64,000 bases of DNA, from NCBI RefSeq assembly GCF_023546765.1, contig NZ_CP097484.1, positions 3,814,001 through 3,878,000 of the forward strand, read 5' to 3'. Source of the stretch: Methylobacterium tardum. Lineage in GTDB: Bacteria > Pseudomonadota > Alphaproteobacteria > Rhizobiales > Beijerinckiaceae. Positions 20,430 through 29,694 of the stretch are shown here, in pieces (within the stretch, counting starts at the first letter, position 1; every line of letters begins with the position of its first letter). Made by a program: the position numbers and the translations under genes. The notes under the pieces are model-generated. The model searched no databases and had not been told where the DNA came from. It saw nothing but the letters and a program-made list of their open reading frames with translations.

Positions 20430-21122
20430 ATGAAGAGCCTGCTGCCCGGTGCGGAGCGTCCGGTGGTGCAGTTCGAGAACGTCGGTATGCGCTACGGCCT
20501 CGGGCCGGAGGTGCTGTCGGACGTGAGCTTTCGCATCGCGCCGCGCTCCTTCCAGTTCCTGACCGGACCTTCGGGCGCCGGCAAGACGACGCTGCTGCGC
20601 CTGATCCTGCTGTCGGTGCGCCCGACCCGCGGCCTGGTGTCGATCTTCGGCGACGAGGTCAGCGGCATCTCCGCCAAGGCGCTCACCGGGCTGCGGCGCC
20701 GCATGGGCGTGGTGTTCCAGGATTTCCGCCTCCTCGACCATCTCACCACCTACGAGAACGTTGCGTTGCCGCTTCGCGTCCAGGGGCGGGCCGAGACGAG
20801 CTACCGGGCCGAGGTGGTGGAGCTGCTGCGCTGGGTGGGCCTCGGCGAGCGCATGCACGCCCTGCCGCCGCTTCTGTCGGGCGGGGAGAAGCAGCGCGCC
20901 GCTATCGCCCGCGCCTTGATCGCCCGACCGGACCTGCTGCTGGCCGACGAACCCACCGGCAACGTCGATCCGGGGCTCGGCCGCCGGCTGCTGCGCCTCT
21001 TCCTCGAGCTCAACAAGCTGGGGACTTCGGTCATCATCGCCACCCACGATTTCGGCATCATGGACGCCGTCGACGCCCGCCGGATGGTTCTCGGCGAAGG
21101 CCGGCTTCGGATCGAGGAATGA
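20430..21122 (+). CDS. ftsE: Cell division ATP-binding protein FtsE
   Basis: A 230-residue ABC ATPase. Walker A GPSGAGKTTLL, Q-loop VFQDFRLLDHLTTYENVALP, signature LSGGEKQRAAIARAL and Walker B LLLADEPTGNVDP are intact, followed by the switch His in ATHDFGIM. FtsE partners with FtsX to control periplasmic peptidoglycan hydrolases at the septum. The ATG at 20430 is used; an in-frame TTG at 20412 would add six residues. Its stop overlaps ftsX by 4 bp. Confidence 0.95.
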   Translation: MKSLLPGAERPVVQFENVGMRYGLGPEVLSDVSFRIAPRSFQFLTGPSGAGKTTLLRLILLSVRPTRGLVSIFGDEVSGISAKALTGLRRRMGVVFQDFRLLDHLTTYENVALPLRVQGRAETSYRAEVVELLRWVGLGERMHALPPLLSGGEKQRAAIARALIARPDLLLADEPTGNVDPGLGRRLLRLFLELNKLGTSVIIATHDFGIMDAVDARRMVLGEGRLRIEE

Positions 21123-22084
21123 GCACACAGGCCATCTCGCGGACGCGGCCCGACGCGTCCGGTTCCGCGGACCCGGCGGTTCCGGCCAACCTGCGCCGCA
21201 ACGCGCCGCTGGTTCCCACCGATACGGCGGCCGGGCGCTCGCTGGCGGCGGTGATCGCGATTCTGACCTTCCTGGCGGGACTCTGCGCGGGCGCGGCCGA
21301 GATGGTCGCGGCGAACGCGTCCCAGTGGCAGGGCGACGTGGCCCAGGAGGTCACGATCCAGATACGTCCCGGGCACGGCCGCGACGTCGATGCCGACGTC
21401 GCCCGCGCCGCCGGCATCGCCAAGGCGGAGCCCGGCATCGCCGAGACGCGGGTCTTCTCCAAGGCCGAGGCCGAGCGCCTGTTGGAGCCGTGGCTCGGCA
21501 GCGGCCTCGATCTCTCGGACCTTCCGGTGCCGCGGCTGATCGCCTTGAGGCTCGCCGGTGGCCAGGGCGCCGACCTGAAACGCCTCCGGTCGCGGCTCCT
21601 CGAAGCGCTCCCGGGCGTGGCCAGCCTCGACGACCACGCCCTCTGGCTGCAGCGGCTTTCGACGGCCGCCAACGCCTTCGTGGGGATCGGGATCGGGATG
21701 GTCCTGCTCGTCCTGATCGCAACCGGTCTCGCCGTGACCTTCGCCACGCGCGGCGCCATGGCGGGCAACCGCGAGGTCGCCGAGGTGCTGCACTTCGTCG
21801 GGGCGGACGACGATTACATCGCCAAGGCCTTCCAGCGGCGCTTCTTCGGTCTGGGCCTGCGCGGCGGCGCGATCGGCGCCGGGCTGGCGATCCTCGCCTT
21901 CGTCATCACCGGGCTCCTTGCCCGGGCCGCCCGTTCCGGTCCGGCCGGCCAGGAGGTCGAGGCCCTCTTCGGTGCCTTCCACGTGGGTCTGCGGGGCTAC
22001 GCGAGCGTCATCCTGATCGGCGTGATCGCCTCGCTGGTGACGGGGATCGTCTCGCGCATCACGGTGCGTCGCTTCCTCGCCTGA
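21119..22084 (+). CDS. ftsX: Cell division permease FtsX
   Basis: A 321-residue integral membrane protein beginning at the ATG that overlaps the ftsE stop. Helix 1 lies at about 41-66, then a periplasmic domain (about 70-180), then three more helices near 185-210, 245-270 and 285-315. The segment GNREVAEVLHFVGADDDYIAKAFQRRF is the conserved cytoplasmic coupling loop. It forms the FtsEX complex with the upstream gene product. Confidence 0.95.
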   Translation: MSTQAISRTRPDASGSADPAVPANLRRNAPLVPTDTAAGRSLAAVIAILTFLAGLCAGAAEMVAANASQWQGDVAQEVTIQIRPGHGRDVDADVARAAGIAKAEPGIAETRVFSKAEAERLLEPWLGSGLDLSDLPVPRLIALRLAGGQGADLKRLRSRLLEALPGVASLDDHALWLQRLSTAANAFVGIGIGMVLLVLIATGLAVTFATRGAMAGNREVAEVLHFVGADDDYIAKAFQRRFFGLGLRGGAIGAGLAILAFVITGLLARAARSGPAGQEVEALFGAFHVGLRGYASVILIGVIASLVTGIVSRITVRRFLA

Positions 22085-22235
22085 ACCGGGATCGCGCTGC
22101 GGAGCAGGTGAGAAGGCGGAGCCCGGTCATACGTTAACGAATGGGAAACCTTATCGACGCGGTGTGGACGGGGCCAATAGTGGTGCCTCCGGGCCGCCGC
22201 AATCGGCGCAGATCCTCCGGAGGATGACCACGCGT

Positions 22236-23018
22236 ATGCTGCGCGCATCGGATCCGCCCTCGACTGACGTCGTCGGCTGGGCATGGCACGAGTGGGCTCG
22301 CCCGCGTCGTTCGGTGATGCCCGCCAAGCCGCACAATCGGCGCGCGGTCGCGCTCTGGAGCTGCGGCGTCGGCGCCGGGCTGTCCGCGCTGGCCCTGCTG
22401 GCCGGCTTCCTGGTCTTCGTGAACGCGCTGGCGCGGCATGAGCGGATTCCCGCGGACCGGGCGGACGGAATCGTGGCGCTGACCGGCGGCGCACAGCGGA
22501 TCGGCGATGCGATCGACCTGCTCGCCGGCGGCTACGGTCGTCGCCTGCTGATCACCGGCGTCAACGAACGCACCAGCCGCGACGAGATCGCCCGGCTGAA
22601 TCCGACCCAGCGCGCGCTGATCGCCTGCTGCGTCGATCTCGACTACCGGGCGCGGAACACGATCGGCAATGCCATCGAGACCCGGCGCTGGATGCGGGCG
22701 CACCGATTCAGCACCGTCGCGGTGGTGACCTCCAACTACCACATGCCGCGGACCCTGATCGAACTCGACCACGCCCTGCAGGACAGCGATCGCGTCCTGC
22801 CGCATCCGGTGGTCACCGAAGGCTTCGATGCCGACCGCTGGTGGCAGAGCCCGCCAGCCGCCAAGCTCGTCGCCTCCGAATACGTGAAGTTCCTGGCGAG
22901 CTGGGTGCGCACCCGGTTCGAAGCGGATCCCGAGCGCTCCCGGGCGGCGATCCTGATCGGTCGCGGCAAGCCGGTGAAGATGGTGGCGGAGCCGCTGATG
23001 CTGCGCGGAGTGGATTAG
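22236..23018 (+). CDS. YdcF/DUF218 family membrane protein
   Basis: About 260 residues. One N-terminal membrane segment (VALWSCGVGAGLSALALLAG) is followed by a DUF218 domain: DGIVALTGGAQRIGDAIDLL, RRLLITGVN, SRARN-like YRARNTIGNA and VVTSNYHMPRTLIEL. YdcF and SanA-type proteins are linked to envelope integrity, but the reaction is unknown. Starts at 22164 (GTG), 22224 and 22236 are all open; 22236 best fits the GGAGGA at 22218. It follows ftsX by about 150 bp, a common alphaproteobacterial order. Confidence 0.85.
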   Translation: MLRASDPPSTDVVGWAWHEWARPRRSVMPAKPHNRRAVALWSCGVGAGLSALALLAGFLVFVNALARHERIPADRADGIVALTGGAQRIGDAIDLLAGGYGRRLLITGVNERTSRDEIARLNPTQRALIACCVDLDYRARNTIGNAIETRRWMRAHRFSTVAVVTSNYHMPRTLIELDHALQDSDRVLPHPVVTEGFDADRWWQSPPAAKLVASEYVKFLASWVRTRFEADPERSRAAILIGRGKPVKMVAEPLMLRGVD

Positions 23019-23165
23019 GGGCGATTGGCGCACGCCCATCCCGAGAGGGTGAACGTGCGGCCTTTCTGGACATTCCGCGCGGGTCGTGCGGAGCGGACCA
23101 CGCTGCCCTGATCGGCTACGGCGTATCGAACCCTCAAAGCTGGAGCGGCAGCGTCTCCGGTGCGA

Positions 23166-23492
23166 TCAACGCCCGTTGCACCGTGCCTTGATGGCTTCCG
23201 AGAACTCGCGGTCCGAGCCTTGGACCTGGGCGAGACGCTCGGACCGGTCCGAACCGGAGAGGCAACGCCCGTAGACGCTGGCAACCCGACGCATGGTCTC
23301 GACGTGGCGACGCCAGATCCGGCAGTTCTTGGTGTCTTCGCCATCCGCCTGCTCCAGCTGATCGATGGCCTGCCGCTGCATCGATTGCGCGACCAGGAGA
23401 TCGCGCGCGCAGGTGGTCTCACTCTGGGCCGGCGCGGGTCCGGTCCAGCCGGCGGCCAGGACGAACAGAGCGGCAGCTCGGATCCGCGTCAT
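23166..23492 (-). CDS. Small exported protein of unknown function
   Basis: A 108-residue protein with a signal peptide (about 1-23, ending PAQS) and four cysteines in the mature part (CARD, NCRIW, GRCLS, RCNG), likely forming two disulfides in the periplasm. The mature part is helical. Its ATG shares a base with the ptsN stop (TGATG), so it is translationally coupled to ptsN. The family is not recognised. Confidence 0.75.
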   Translation of the reverse strand: MTRIRAAALFVLAAGWTGPAPAQSETTCARDLLVAQSMQRQAIDQLEQADGEDTKNCRIWRRHVETMRRVASVYGRCLSGSDRSERLAQVQGSDREFSEAIKARCNGR

Positions 23493-23959
23493 CAGGCGGC
23501 CTGCGGTGCCGTGGAGCGTGTCAGGAGCGCGTAGAGGGCCCCGGCATCGCGGGCGGCGCGGATATGCGCGAGCATGCCGGGCTCGCGCAGGACGCGGGCA
23601 ACCTGGGCCAAGGCTTTCAGGTGATCGGCCCCCGCGCCTTCGGGGGCGAGCAGCAGGAAGGCGATATCCACCGGTTGGCCGTCGAGCGCCTCGAAATCCA
23701 CCGGCCTGTCGAACCGGGCGAACAGACCGAACAGCCGATCGAGGCCTGGAAGCTTTCCATGCGGGATCGCAACGCCCTCCCCGATTCCGGTCGACCCGAG
23801 CCGCTCCCGCTGAAGAAGCGTATCGAAGACGGGGCGCTCACCCAAGGCCGGCAGGCGCCGCGCAGCCTGGGCGGCGAGGTCCTGAAGCACCTGCTTCTTG
23901 GCCCGCGCGCGCAGGGACGGGACGACCGACTCGGGGTCGAGAAATTCCAGAACTGGCAT
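23492..23959 (-). CDS. ptsN: Nitrogen-regulatory PTS IIA protein
   Basis: A 155-residue EIIA-Ntr protein. The phospho-accepting His is at about residue 67 in STGIGEGVAIPHGKLPGL. The strand DIAFLLLAPEGAGADHLKAL is typical. It receives phosphate from NPr and regulates potassium transport, nitrogen and stress responses. It lies 141 bp downstream of hpf on the same strand, the usual order, and overlaps a small exported-protein gene. Confidence 0.95.
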   Translation of the reverse strand: MPVLEFLDPESVVPSLRARAKKQVLQDLAAQAARRLPALGERPVFDTLLQRERLGSTGIGEGVAIPHGKLPGLDRLFGLFARFDRPVDFEALDGQPVDIAFLLLAPEGAGADHLKALAQVARVLREPGMLAHIRAARDAGALYALLTRSTAPQAA

Positions 23960-24100
23960 CGAACGACCGTTGCCCCGTCACCAGTCCGCATCGGACCGGG
24001 CCTCGTCGCAGGAGCGCCCCGTCCAACCCGGTCGCGCCCCTGCCAGTCAATCGGCCGGGGAACGAGCCGGTTCCGGCTCCGTTCCTCTCGACCCGCGGCG

Positions 24101-24694
24101 TCAGTCGACGGTGTTCGGCGGGTCCACCCAACCGATCGCGCCGTCGCTGCGCCGATATACGACGTTGACGCGGCCGGTACCAGCATGGACGAAGACAACG
24201 ACTGGGGACCCTGTCATGTCGAGGGCGGTGACCGCCTCGCCGATGGTGCGGCGCTGCAAGGTCCGGGTGCTCTCGGCGACGATGGGCGGGTGGGCGTCGC
24301 CCTCCCCCGCATCGTCATCCTCATCATCCGGAGCGGCGAGCACCGCGTAAGCGGCCTCGACCGCCACGTCGTCGCCCCGCCCTGCAGCATGCTGCTTCAG
24401 CCGGTGCTTGTAGCGGCGCAGCCGCGTTTCCAGACGCTCGGCGGTCTGCTCGAAGCTCGATCGCGCATCGTGGGCAAAGCCGTTCGCCTCGATGGTCAGT
24501 CCGGATACGAGATGCAGCACGCAGTCCGTCCGGAACGCCGTCCCGTCCCGACGAAGCGTGACGTGACCGGAGCAGGAGCCGTTCATGTGCGAGTCGAGAT
24601 ATTTGGCCTGGATCGCGGACATCCGTTCCTCGACGCGGCCGCGCAGACTCTCGCCGAGATCCACGCCGTGGCCCGTGACTCGCAACGACCCCAT
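24101..24694 (-). CDS. hpf: Long-form ribosome hibernation promoting factor
   Basis: A 197-residue protein. The N-terminal ribosome-binding domain (LRVTGHGVDLGESLRGRVEER through about residue 105) is followed by an acidic linker (PDDEDDDAGEGD) and the C-terminal dimerisation domain (VNVVYRRSDGAIGWVDPP). This is the long HPF that pairs 70S ribosomes into 100S dimers in resting cells. ptsN follows downstream. In many proteobacteria rpoN lies directly upstream; here the upstream neighbour is the divergent opgG. Confidence 0.94.
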   Translation of the reverse strand: MGSLRVTGHGVDLGESLRGRVEERMSAIQAKYLDSHMNGSCSGHVTLRRDGTAFRTDCVLHLVSGLTIEANGFAHDARSSFEQTAERLETRLRRYKHRLKQHAAGRGDDVAVEAAYAVLAAPDDEDDDAGEGDAHPPIVAESTRTLQRRTIGEAVTALDMTGSPVVVFVHAGTGRVNVVYRRSDGAIGWVDPPNTVD

Positions 24695-24847
24695 GCTGCC
24701 TCCCCCGTTTCGAACCGTTCCCTCGAATTAGAGAGCCGGCTCGCGTGAAGTCAACGCAGCCGCATCGGTTCGGCCCTCCGTTTAAGCCTGGGTTCAGCCG
24801 GGCAGCCTGTATAGAGACACAAGCAGACACATGAGACCGAACTCCGC

Positions 24848-26416
24848 ATGACACTCGCCGACGGACCGCCCGCCGCACCGTCCCGCCGCTCCGTGCTGGC
24901 CGGGGCGCTGGCCGCTGCCGCGGGCTCGCTGCCGGCTGTCGCGCACGCGGCGGACCCGGACAAGGCACCGGCTCTTCCGGGGGCCGGAGAAGCCTTCGAG
25001 GCGAATACACTCGCCGATCTGGCGCGCGCCCGGGCCGCTGCGCCTTACGTCGGTCCGAAGAGCGGCGATGTGCCGGCCGTCCTGAAAAGCTTGTCGCGGG
25101 AAGCCTATGCGGCGATCCATCCCGCCGAGGGACGCACGGTCTGGGCCGATCGAGACCTCGGCTACACGCTGGAGCCGCTCCTGCGCGGCGCGATCTTCGA
25201 GACGCCGGTCTCGCTGTATGTCGTGCAGAATGGGCTCGTGCAGCCGATCGCCTACGACAAAACGGCGTACGTGGCTCCGGGCCTGACCCTGCCGGACCTC
25301 ACAGCTGAAACCGCCTTCTCGGGCTTCCGCCTGCGGGCACGCTTCGGCGGCAGCGATCCACTTTCGGATTTCGCGTTGTTCCAGGGGGCCTCCTTCTTCC
25401 GTCTGGTCGCGCAGGGACAGGATTTTGGCATCAATGCGAGGGCGCTCGCCCTGCGGCCCGCCGATGCCCGCGGCGAAGAATTCCCGCTGTTCCGCGCCCT
25501 GTTCATCGAGACACCGACGCCTGGGCAACCGGTCGTGGTTCACGCCCTGGCGGAGTCGGAATCGGCGACAGCGGCGTTCAAACTGACCCTCACGCCCGGC
25601 CGCGAGGTCTCGACGGCCGCGATCGACGGCACCGTCTTCGCCCGCGCCGAACTCGATCATATCGGGCTCGGGGGCATGCAGGGCAGCTACCTGTTCGGCC
25701 CGCTCGACCGGAACCGCGTCGATGACCTGCGCGCGGCGGCCTTCTCGGTGGAGGGCCTGGCGATCCACAACGGCTACGGCGAGCCGATCTGGCGGCCGGT
25801 GCACAACCCCGAAGCGCTCCAGGTCTCAGCCTTCCTCGACCGGGGGCCGAAGGGTTTCGGGCTGATGCAGCGCGCCCGCGCCTACGATGATTTCCAGGAC
25901 GATGCGCGACACTGGGAGCAGCGCCCCTCCCTGTGGCTGGAGCCGCAGGACAACTGGAGCGAGGGCGCCGTGACGCTGCTCGAGATCCCGAGTGATTCCG
26001 AGCTGAACGAGAATGTCTTCGCCTACTGGCGGCCGAAGGCGAAGCTGGCCAAGGGCGCCGAGATGCGCTTCCTGTGCCGCCAGCACTGGTCGAAGGGCTG
26101 GCCTGACCCGCTGCCGCCGGAGATCGCGCGGGTCCGCGACAGCCGCTGCGGCCACGGCGCCTCCGGAACCCGTCGCCTGTTCGCCGTGGATTTCGAGGGC
26201 GCCGCGCTGTTCGAGCCCGGGGACATCGACGTCGATCTCGGGGCCTCGGCCGGTGCGATCACCCGGCAGGAGCGGTTCCGCTACCCAGACCGCAAGACCC
26301 TGCGGATCCTGTTCGAGCTCGATCCCGGCAGCGAACGGGCCAGCGAGCTGCGCCTGGCGCTCCGCCGGGGACAGAATCGGATCAGCGAAACGTGGCTCTA
26401 CCGCTGGACCCCGTAA
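24848..26416 (+). CDS. opgG: Periplasmic glucan biosynthesis protein OpgG
   Basis: A 522-residue periplasmic protein of the MdoG/OpgG family. A twin-arginine-type signal (SRRSVLAGALAAAAG) ends near AHAADP. The family signatures SREAYAAIHP, LVQPIAYDK, GFRLRARF and GGMQGSYLFGPLDRNRVDD are in order, ending with ISETWLYRW. It shapes osmoregulated periplasmic glucans made by OpgH, encoded 37 bp downstream. The pair protects against low osmolarity. Confidence 0.95.
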   Translation: MTLADGPPAAPSRRSVLAGALAAAAGSLPAVAHAADPDKAPALPGAGEAFEANTLADLARARAAAPYVGPKSGDVPAVLKSLSREAYAAIHPAEGRTVWADRDLGYTLEPLLRGAIFETPVSLYVVQNGLVQPIAYDKTAYVAPGLTLPDLTAETAFSGFRLRARFGGSDPLSDFALFQGASFFRLVAQGQDFGINARALALRPADARGEEFPLFRALFIETPTPGQPVVVHALAESESATAAFKLTLTPGREVSTAAIDGTVFARAELDHIGLGGMQGSYLFGPLDRNRVDDLRAAAFSVEGLAIHNGYGEPIWRPVHNPEALQVSAFLDRGPKGFGLMQRARAYDDFQDDARHWEQRPSLWLEPQDNWSEGAVTLLEIPSDSELNENVFAYWRPKAKLAKGAEMRFLCRQHWSKGWPDPLPPEIARVRDSRCGHGASGTRRLFAVDFEGAALFEPGDIDVDLGASAGAITRQERFRYPDRKTLRILFELDPGSERASELRLALRRGQNRISETWLYRWTP

Positions 26417-26453
26417 CCGTCCGTCTTCTCCAACTCGAGGATCAGCCTCCACC

Positions 26454-28619
26454 GTGCCACTGGACGAGACACTCATTCCAATCGAGCGCCCGGTTGCCGC
26501 GGCAGAGCCCGGCTCGGCCGCAGCCTCAGCCGGGTTCGGCCTGGCGCCGGAAGCGCCGCTGGCCATGCCGATCCAGGATCTGGCGCGTTGGCATCCCGGA
26601 TCCGTCCGGAGGGCGTCGCGCCCCGTGCGGGCGCCGTGGCTGGCGCGCCTCGCGGTCTTCGGCGGCGCGCTGGCCCTGACGGCCTACGGTGGCTGGCAGA
26701 TGCTGGAGACAGTGTCGGTCTCGGGCAGCCCGACCGGCCTGCAGCTCGTCCTCGTGGTCCTGTTCTGCCTGACCTTCTCGTGGATTGCGCTCGCCTTCAC
26801 CAGCGGGCTGCTCGGATTTGCGATGCTGATGCGGCGCGAGCGAACCCTCGATCGTCCGACCGCGCTGCGGACCCGGACCGCCGTCCTGATGCCGGTCTAC
26901 AACGAGGCGACCGCCCGGACCTTCGCGGGCATCGAGGCGATGTGGGAGGCCGTCGAGGCGACGGGGCTCGGCCAGCATTTCGACTGGTTTGTGCTCTCCG
27001 ATTCGACGCAGGCCGACGCCTGGATCGCTGAGGAACGCGCCTTCCTCGACCTGCGCGACCGCCTCGGGCCGGAGGCCCGCCTCTACTACCGGCATCGCCC
27101 GAAGAACCATCACCGCAAGGCCGGCAACATCGGCGACTTCGTTACCCGCTGGGGCGGGCATTACGACCACATGCTCGTTCTCGACGCCGACAGCCTGATG
27201 AGCGGCTCCGCGGTCGTGGCGCTCGCCGCCGCGATGGAGGCCGATCCCGATGCCGGCATCATCCAGACGCTGCCGCTGATCATCAACCGCAACACGCTGT
27301 TCGCCCGGCTTCAGCAGTTCGCCGCCCGTATCTACGGGCCGGTGATCGCGGCCGGGCTCAGTGCCTGGTCGGGCCGCGACGGGAATTACTGGGGCCACAA
27401 CGCCATCATCCGCACCCGCGCCTTCGCGGAATCCTGCGGCCTGCCGGACCTGCCCGGTACCCCCTTCGGCGGCCATATCCTGTCCCACGACTTCGCCGAG
27501 GCGGCGCTGATCCGCCGGGCCGGCTGGGCAGTCTACATGCTTCACCGGCTGCCCGGCTCCTACGAGGAGAGCCCGCCCTCGCTGATCGACGTCGCGATCC
27601 GCGACCGTCGCTGGGCACAGGGCAATCTCCAACACGCGCGGGTGATCGGCGCCGCCGGGCTGCATCCGGCGACGCGGCAGCATTTCGCCACCGGGATCGC
27701 CGGGTACCTCGCCTCGCCTCTGTGGCTCCTGCAACTGCTCGTCGGTATCCTGCTGGTCCTCCAGACCGCCACGGAGCGGCCCGACTATTTCGCTGGCGCC
27801 GGATTTTCGCCGGTCTTCCCGCGGTTCGACCCCGTCCGCGCGCTCCAGCTGTTCGTGCTGACCATGGCGGTCCTGCTCGCCCCGAAATTCCTGGGCCTGA
27901 TCCTGGCGCTCCTCGATGGGCCGGTGCGGCGCGCCTGCGGGGGCGCCGGTCGGCTGGTGCTGTCCAGCCTCGTAGAAATCCTGCTCTCGGCGCTCGTCGC
28001 GCCCGTGGCGATGGTGATCCAGTCCGGCTCGGTCGTGAGCATCCTGCTCGGGCGCGACACGGGCTGGAACCCGCAGCGCCGCGACGACGGCTCGATCCCG
28101 CTGCGCGACATCATCGCTCGGCACCGCTGGCACATGGCGCTCGGCCTGGTGGCGGGGATCGCGGCGTTCGCGATCGCCACCTCGCTGTTCCTCTGGATGA
28201 GCCCCACGATCCTCGGCCTCGTCCTGGCGATTCCGATCTCCTGGGCGAGCGGCCAGGTGGGCCTCGGCCTCGCACTCAAGGACCGACGCCTTCTCGCGAC
28301 CCCTGAAGAGGCGACGCCTCCGGAGATCGCCGTGCGTGCCGGCGCGCTGACCGCGCGCAACGCCGCACGGGGGTACGACGAAGCCGACGCGTTGGCGGCG
28401 ATTCACGCCGATCCCGATCTCGCGACCGCGCATGCCCGGATGCTGCCGGTCGGCCGACCGCGACCGCGCGGCGCGATCGACCCGGACCAGACGCTGGCCA
28501 CCGCGAAGATCTGCGAGGCGGAGACGGTGGGCGAGGCGCAGGCTTGGTTGTCGCCGAAGGAGCGCATGGCGCTGCTGCACGACCGCGCGCTCGCCGACCG
28601 GCTGATCCGCCTGACGTAG
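26454..28619 (+). CDS. opgH: Glucans biosynthesis glucosyltransferase OpgH
   Basis: A 721-residue inner-membrane glycosyltransferase. Two N-terminal helices (about 62-85, 97-120) precede a GT2 catalytic domain with MPVYNEATA, the metal-binding DADS in HMLVLDADSLMSG and the RDRRWAQGN (QxxRW-type) motif; further helices follow. It polymerises glucose from UDP-glucose into the linear beta-glucan backbone and exports it. The start is the GTG at 26454, with GAGGA about 12 bases upstream. The frame open from 26013 runs inside opgG and is not used. Confidence 0.94.
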   Translation: MPLDETLIPIERPVAAAEPGSAAASAGFGLAPEAPLAMPIQDLARWHPGSVRRASRPVRAPWLARLAVFGGALALTAYGGWQMLETVSVSGSPTGLQLVLVVLFCLTFSWIALAFTSGLLGFAMLMRRERTLDRPTALRTRTAVLMPVYNEATARTFAGIEAMWEAVEATGLGQHFDWFVLSDSTQADAWIAEERAFLDLRDRLGPEARLYYRHRPKNHHRKAGNIGDFVTRWGGHYDHMLVLDADSLMSGSAVVALAAAMEADPDAGIIQTLPLIINRNTLFARLQQFAARIYGPVIAAGLSAWSGRDGNYWGHNAIIRTRAFAESCGLPDLPGTPFGGHILSHDFAEAALIRRAGWAVYMLHRLPGSYEESPPSLIDVAIRDRRWAQGNLQHARVIGAAGLHPATRQHFATGIAGYLASPLWLLQLLVGILLVLQTATERPDYFAGAGFSPVFPRFDPVRALQLFVLTMAVLLAPKFLGLILALLDGPVRRACGGAGRLVLSSLVEILLSALVAPVAMVIQSGSVVSILLGRDTGWNPQRRDDGSIPLRDIIARHRWHMALGLVAGIAAFAIATSLFLWMSPTILGLVLAIPISWASGQVGLGLALKDRRLLATPEEATPPEIAVRAGALTARNAARGYDEADALAAIHADPDLATAHARMLPVGRPRPRGAIDPDQTLATAKICEAETVGEAQAWLSPKERMALLHDRALADRLIRLT

Positions 28620-28762
28620 CGGGCAGTCCTCGTTCGCTCCTATCGGCCGGCATCGGGCGAAAGGCTCGGCGGTCGCCCACGGGCTCGAGACCGGCGGCTT
28701 AACGTCCGCCACGCGCCGGTTCCCGACGGTCGGCTTCTGCTGCCGCCAACCCTTTCCTATAG

Positions 28763-28826
28763 ATCCGGCTGGACTGACGTCCGGATCAAGGCGGCACGCG
28801 CGGAAGCCCTCGGACGAGCCGCCTTG
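28763..28826. repeat. Two consecutive inverted repeats
   Basis: ATCCGG at 28763-28768 pairs with CCGGAT at 28781-28786. Directly after it CAAGGCGGC at 28787-28795 pairs with GCCGCCTTG at 28818-28826. Both lie in the 285-bp gap between opgH and a small membrane-protein gene. They could form paired hairpins in a leader or trailer; no T-run follows, so a simple terminator is not obvious. Confidence 0.4.
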
Positions 28827-28904
28827 AAGGCCGTCAGAAGCGATTAACCATTCGCATCCTAGGCTCGGCCTGCCTAACCGGCTCCCGCCGATCGGACCCC
28901 CGCC

Positions 28905-29063
28905 ATGACCCTGCTGCTCGCATTCCTGCTCGTGCCGCTCGCGGCCGCGATCGTCCTCGCCCGCGGCGAGCCGATCCGCACCATCAGCTGCCTCGGCGCG
29001 ATGGGAGTCGGCTGCGTGATCGCCTGCTGGAGCGTGATGAGCCTGATCCGCCAGCGAGCCTGA
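28905..29063 (+). CDS. Small two-helix membrane protein
   Basis: A 52-residue open frame, ATG at 28905 to TGA at 29061-29063, with two hydrophobic segments: residues 2-20 (TLLLAFLLVPLAAAIVLAR) and 28-47 (ISCLGAMGVGCVIACWSVMS), joined by a short GEPIRT turn. Wobble positions are GC-rich, as in coding DNA here. Function unknown. A hairpin at 29074-29092 ends the unit. Confidence 0.6.
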   Translation: MTLLLAFLLVPLAAAIVLARGEPIRTISCLGAMGVGCVIACWSVMSLIRQRA

Positions 29064-29073
29064 ACGGCACTGT

Positions 29074-29092
29074 CCGCAGGTTGCGCCTGCGG
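29074..29092. terminator. Hairpin between convergent small genes
   Basis: CCGCAGG, loop TTGCG, CCTGCGG: a perfect 7-bp stem lying exactly between the plus-strand 52-aa gene and the stop of the minus-strand gene ending at 29093. Likely a shared terminator. Confidence 0.6.
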
Positions 29093-29353
29093 TCAGAGGA
29101 ATCCGACTTGGCGCGTTCCGCCCGCCAGCGTGCGCCCGGCCCGGGCCACGAGTTGGGAGAAGGCCAGCGCGGCTGCCGTGGCCTGCGCACGCGATGGGAA
29201 GCTCCGCCGCGAGACGAGTACGGTTTCCGCGGTCTCGTTAACGAGAACCCAGGACCATACCGACCGGCCGCTCTCGCGAATCTCAAACTGCACGGGACGC
29301 CTGCCTTGACGCGACATGCAAGATGCGAACTTTGCGTCAGTTGGTGACATCAC
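29093..29353 (-). CDS. Small protein of unknown function
   Basis: An 86-residue frame; a start at 29317 (MSRQGRRPVQFEI) is equally possible, since neither ATG has a clear ribosome site. The core PVQFEIRESGRSVWSWVLVN followed by AETVLVSRRSFPSRAQATAA resembles short beta-hairpin domains that carry a query-like strand and a helix of the YegP/DUF1508 kind, but the match is by eye only. Function unknown. Confidence 0.55.
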   Translation of the reverse strand: MMSPTDAKFASCMSRQGRRPVQFEIRESGRSVWSWVLVNETAETVLVSRRSFPSRAQATAAALAFSQLVARAGRTLAGGTRQVGFL

Positions 29354-29694
29354 GATGACATGATCGAATGACGGTCAAGGCTTAGCCTGATCACCGAAGA
29401 TCTGAAGCCAAAGACCGGCATTTTCTCCGAAAACACGCAGTCATCTCATTGACGATTGCGGTGACGGATCCGAACCGCGTTTCGTAGGACCTGCCGCTGC
29501 GAAAACGCGGGCAGGAGCGGCGGCGGCATGGGCTGACTGTCCACAAGATCCCGGGGCGTGCGAGACGATCGTGAAGGCTCCCGGGGTTCTGCGCGGAGGT
29601 CGGGCGTCAGCTTGACGCGACCGCCTTGTTTCCGGCGGCTTGCCGGGACAGGCAGAGCCTCGATCCAGCCGCCGCAGCCTATTCCGGAGACCGC

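Noticed and set aside
26526..28712. 728-codon minus-strand frame opposite opgH
   Set aside because: Antisense shadow of a well-supported gene; composition typical of GC-bias frames.
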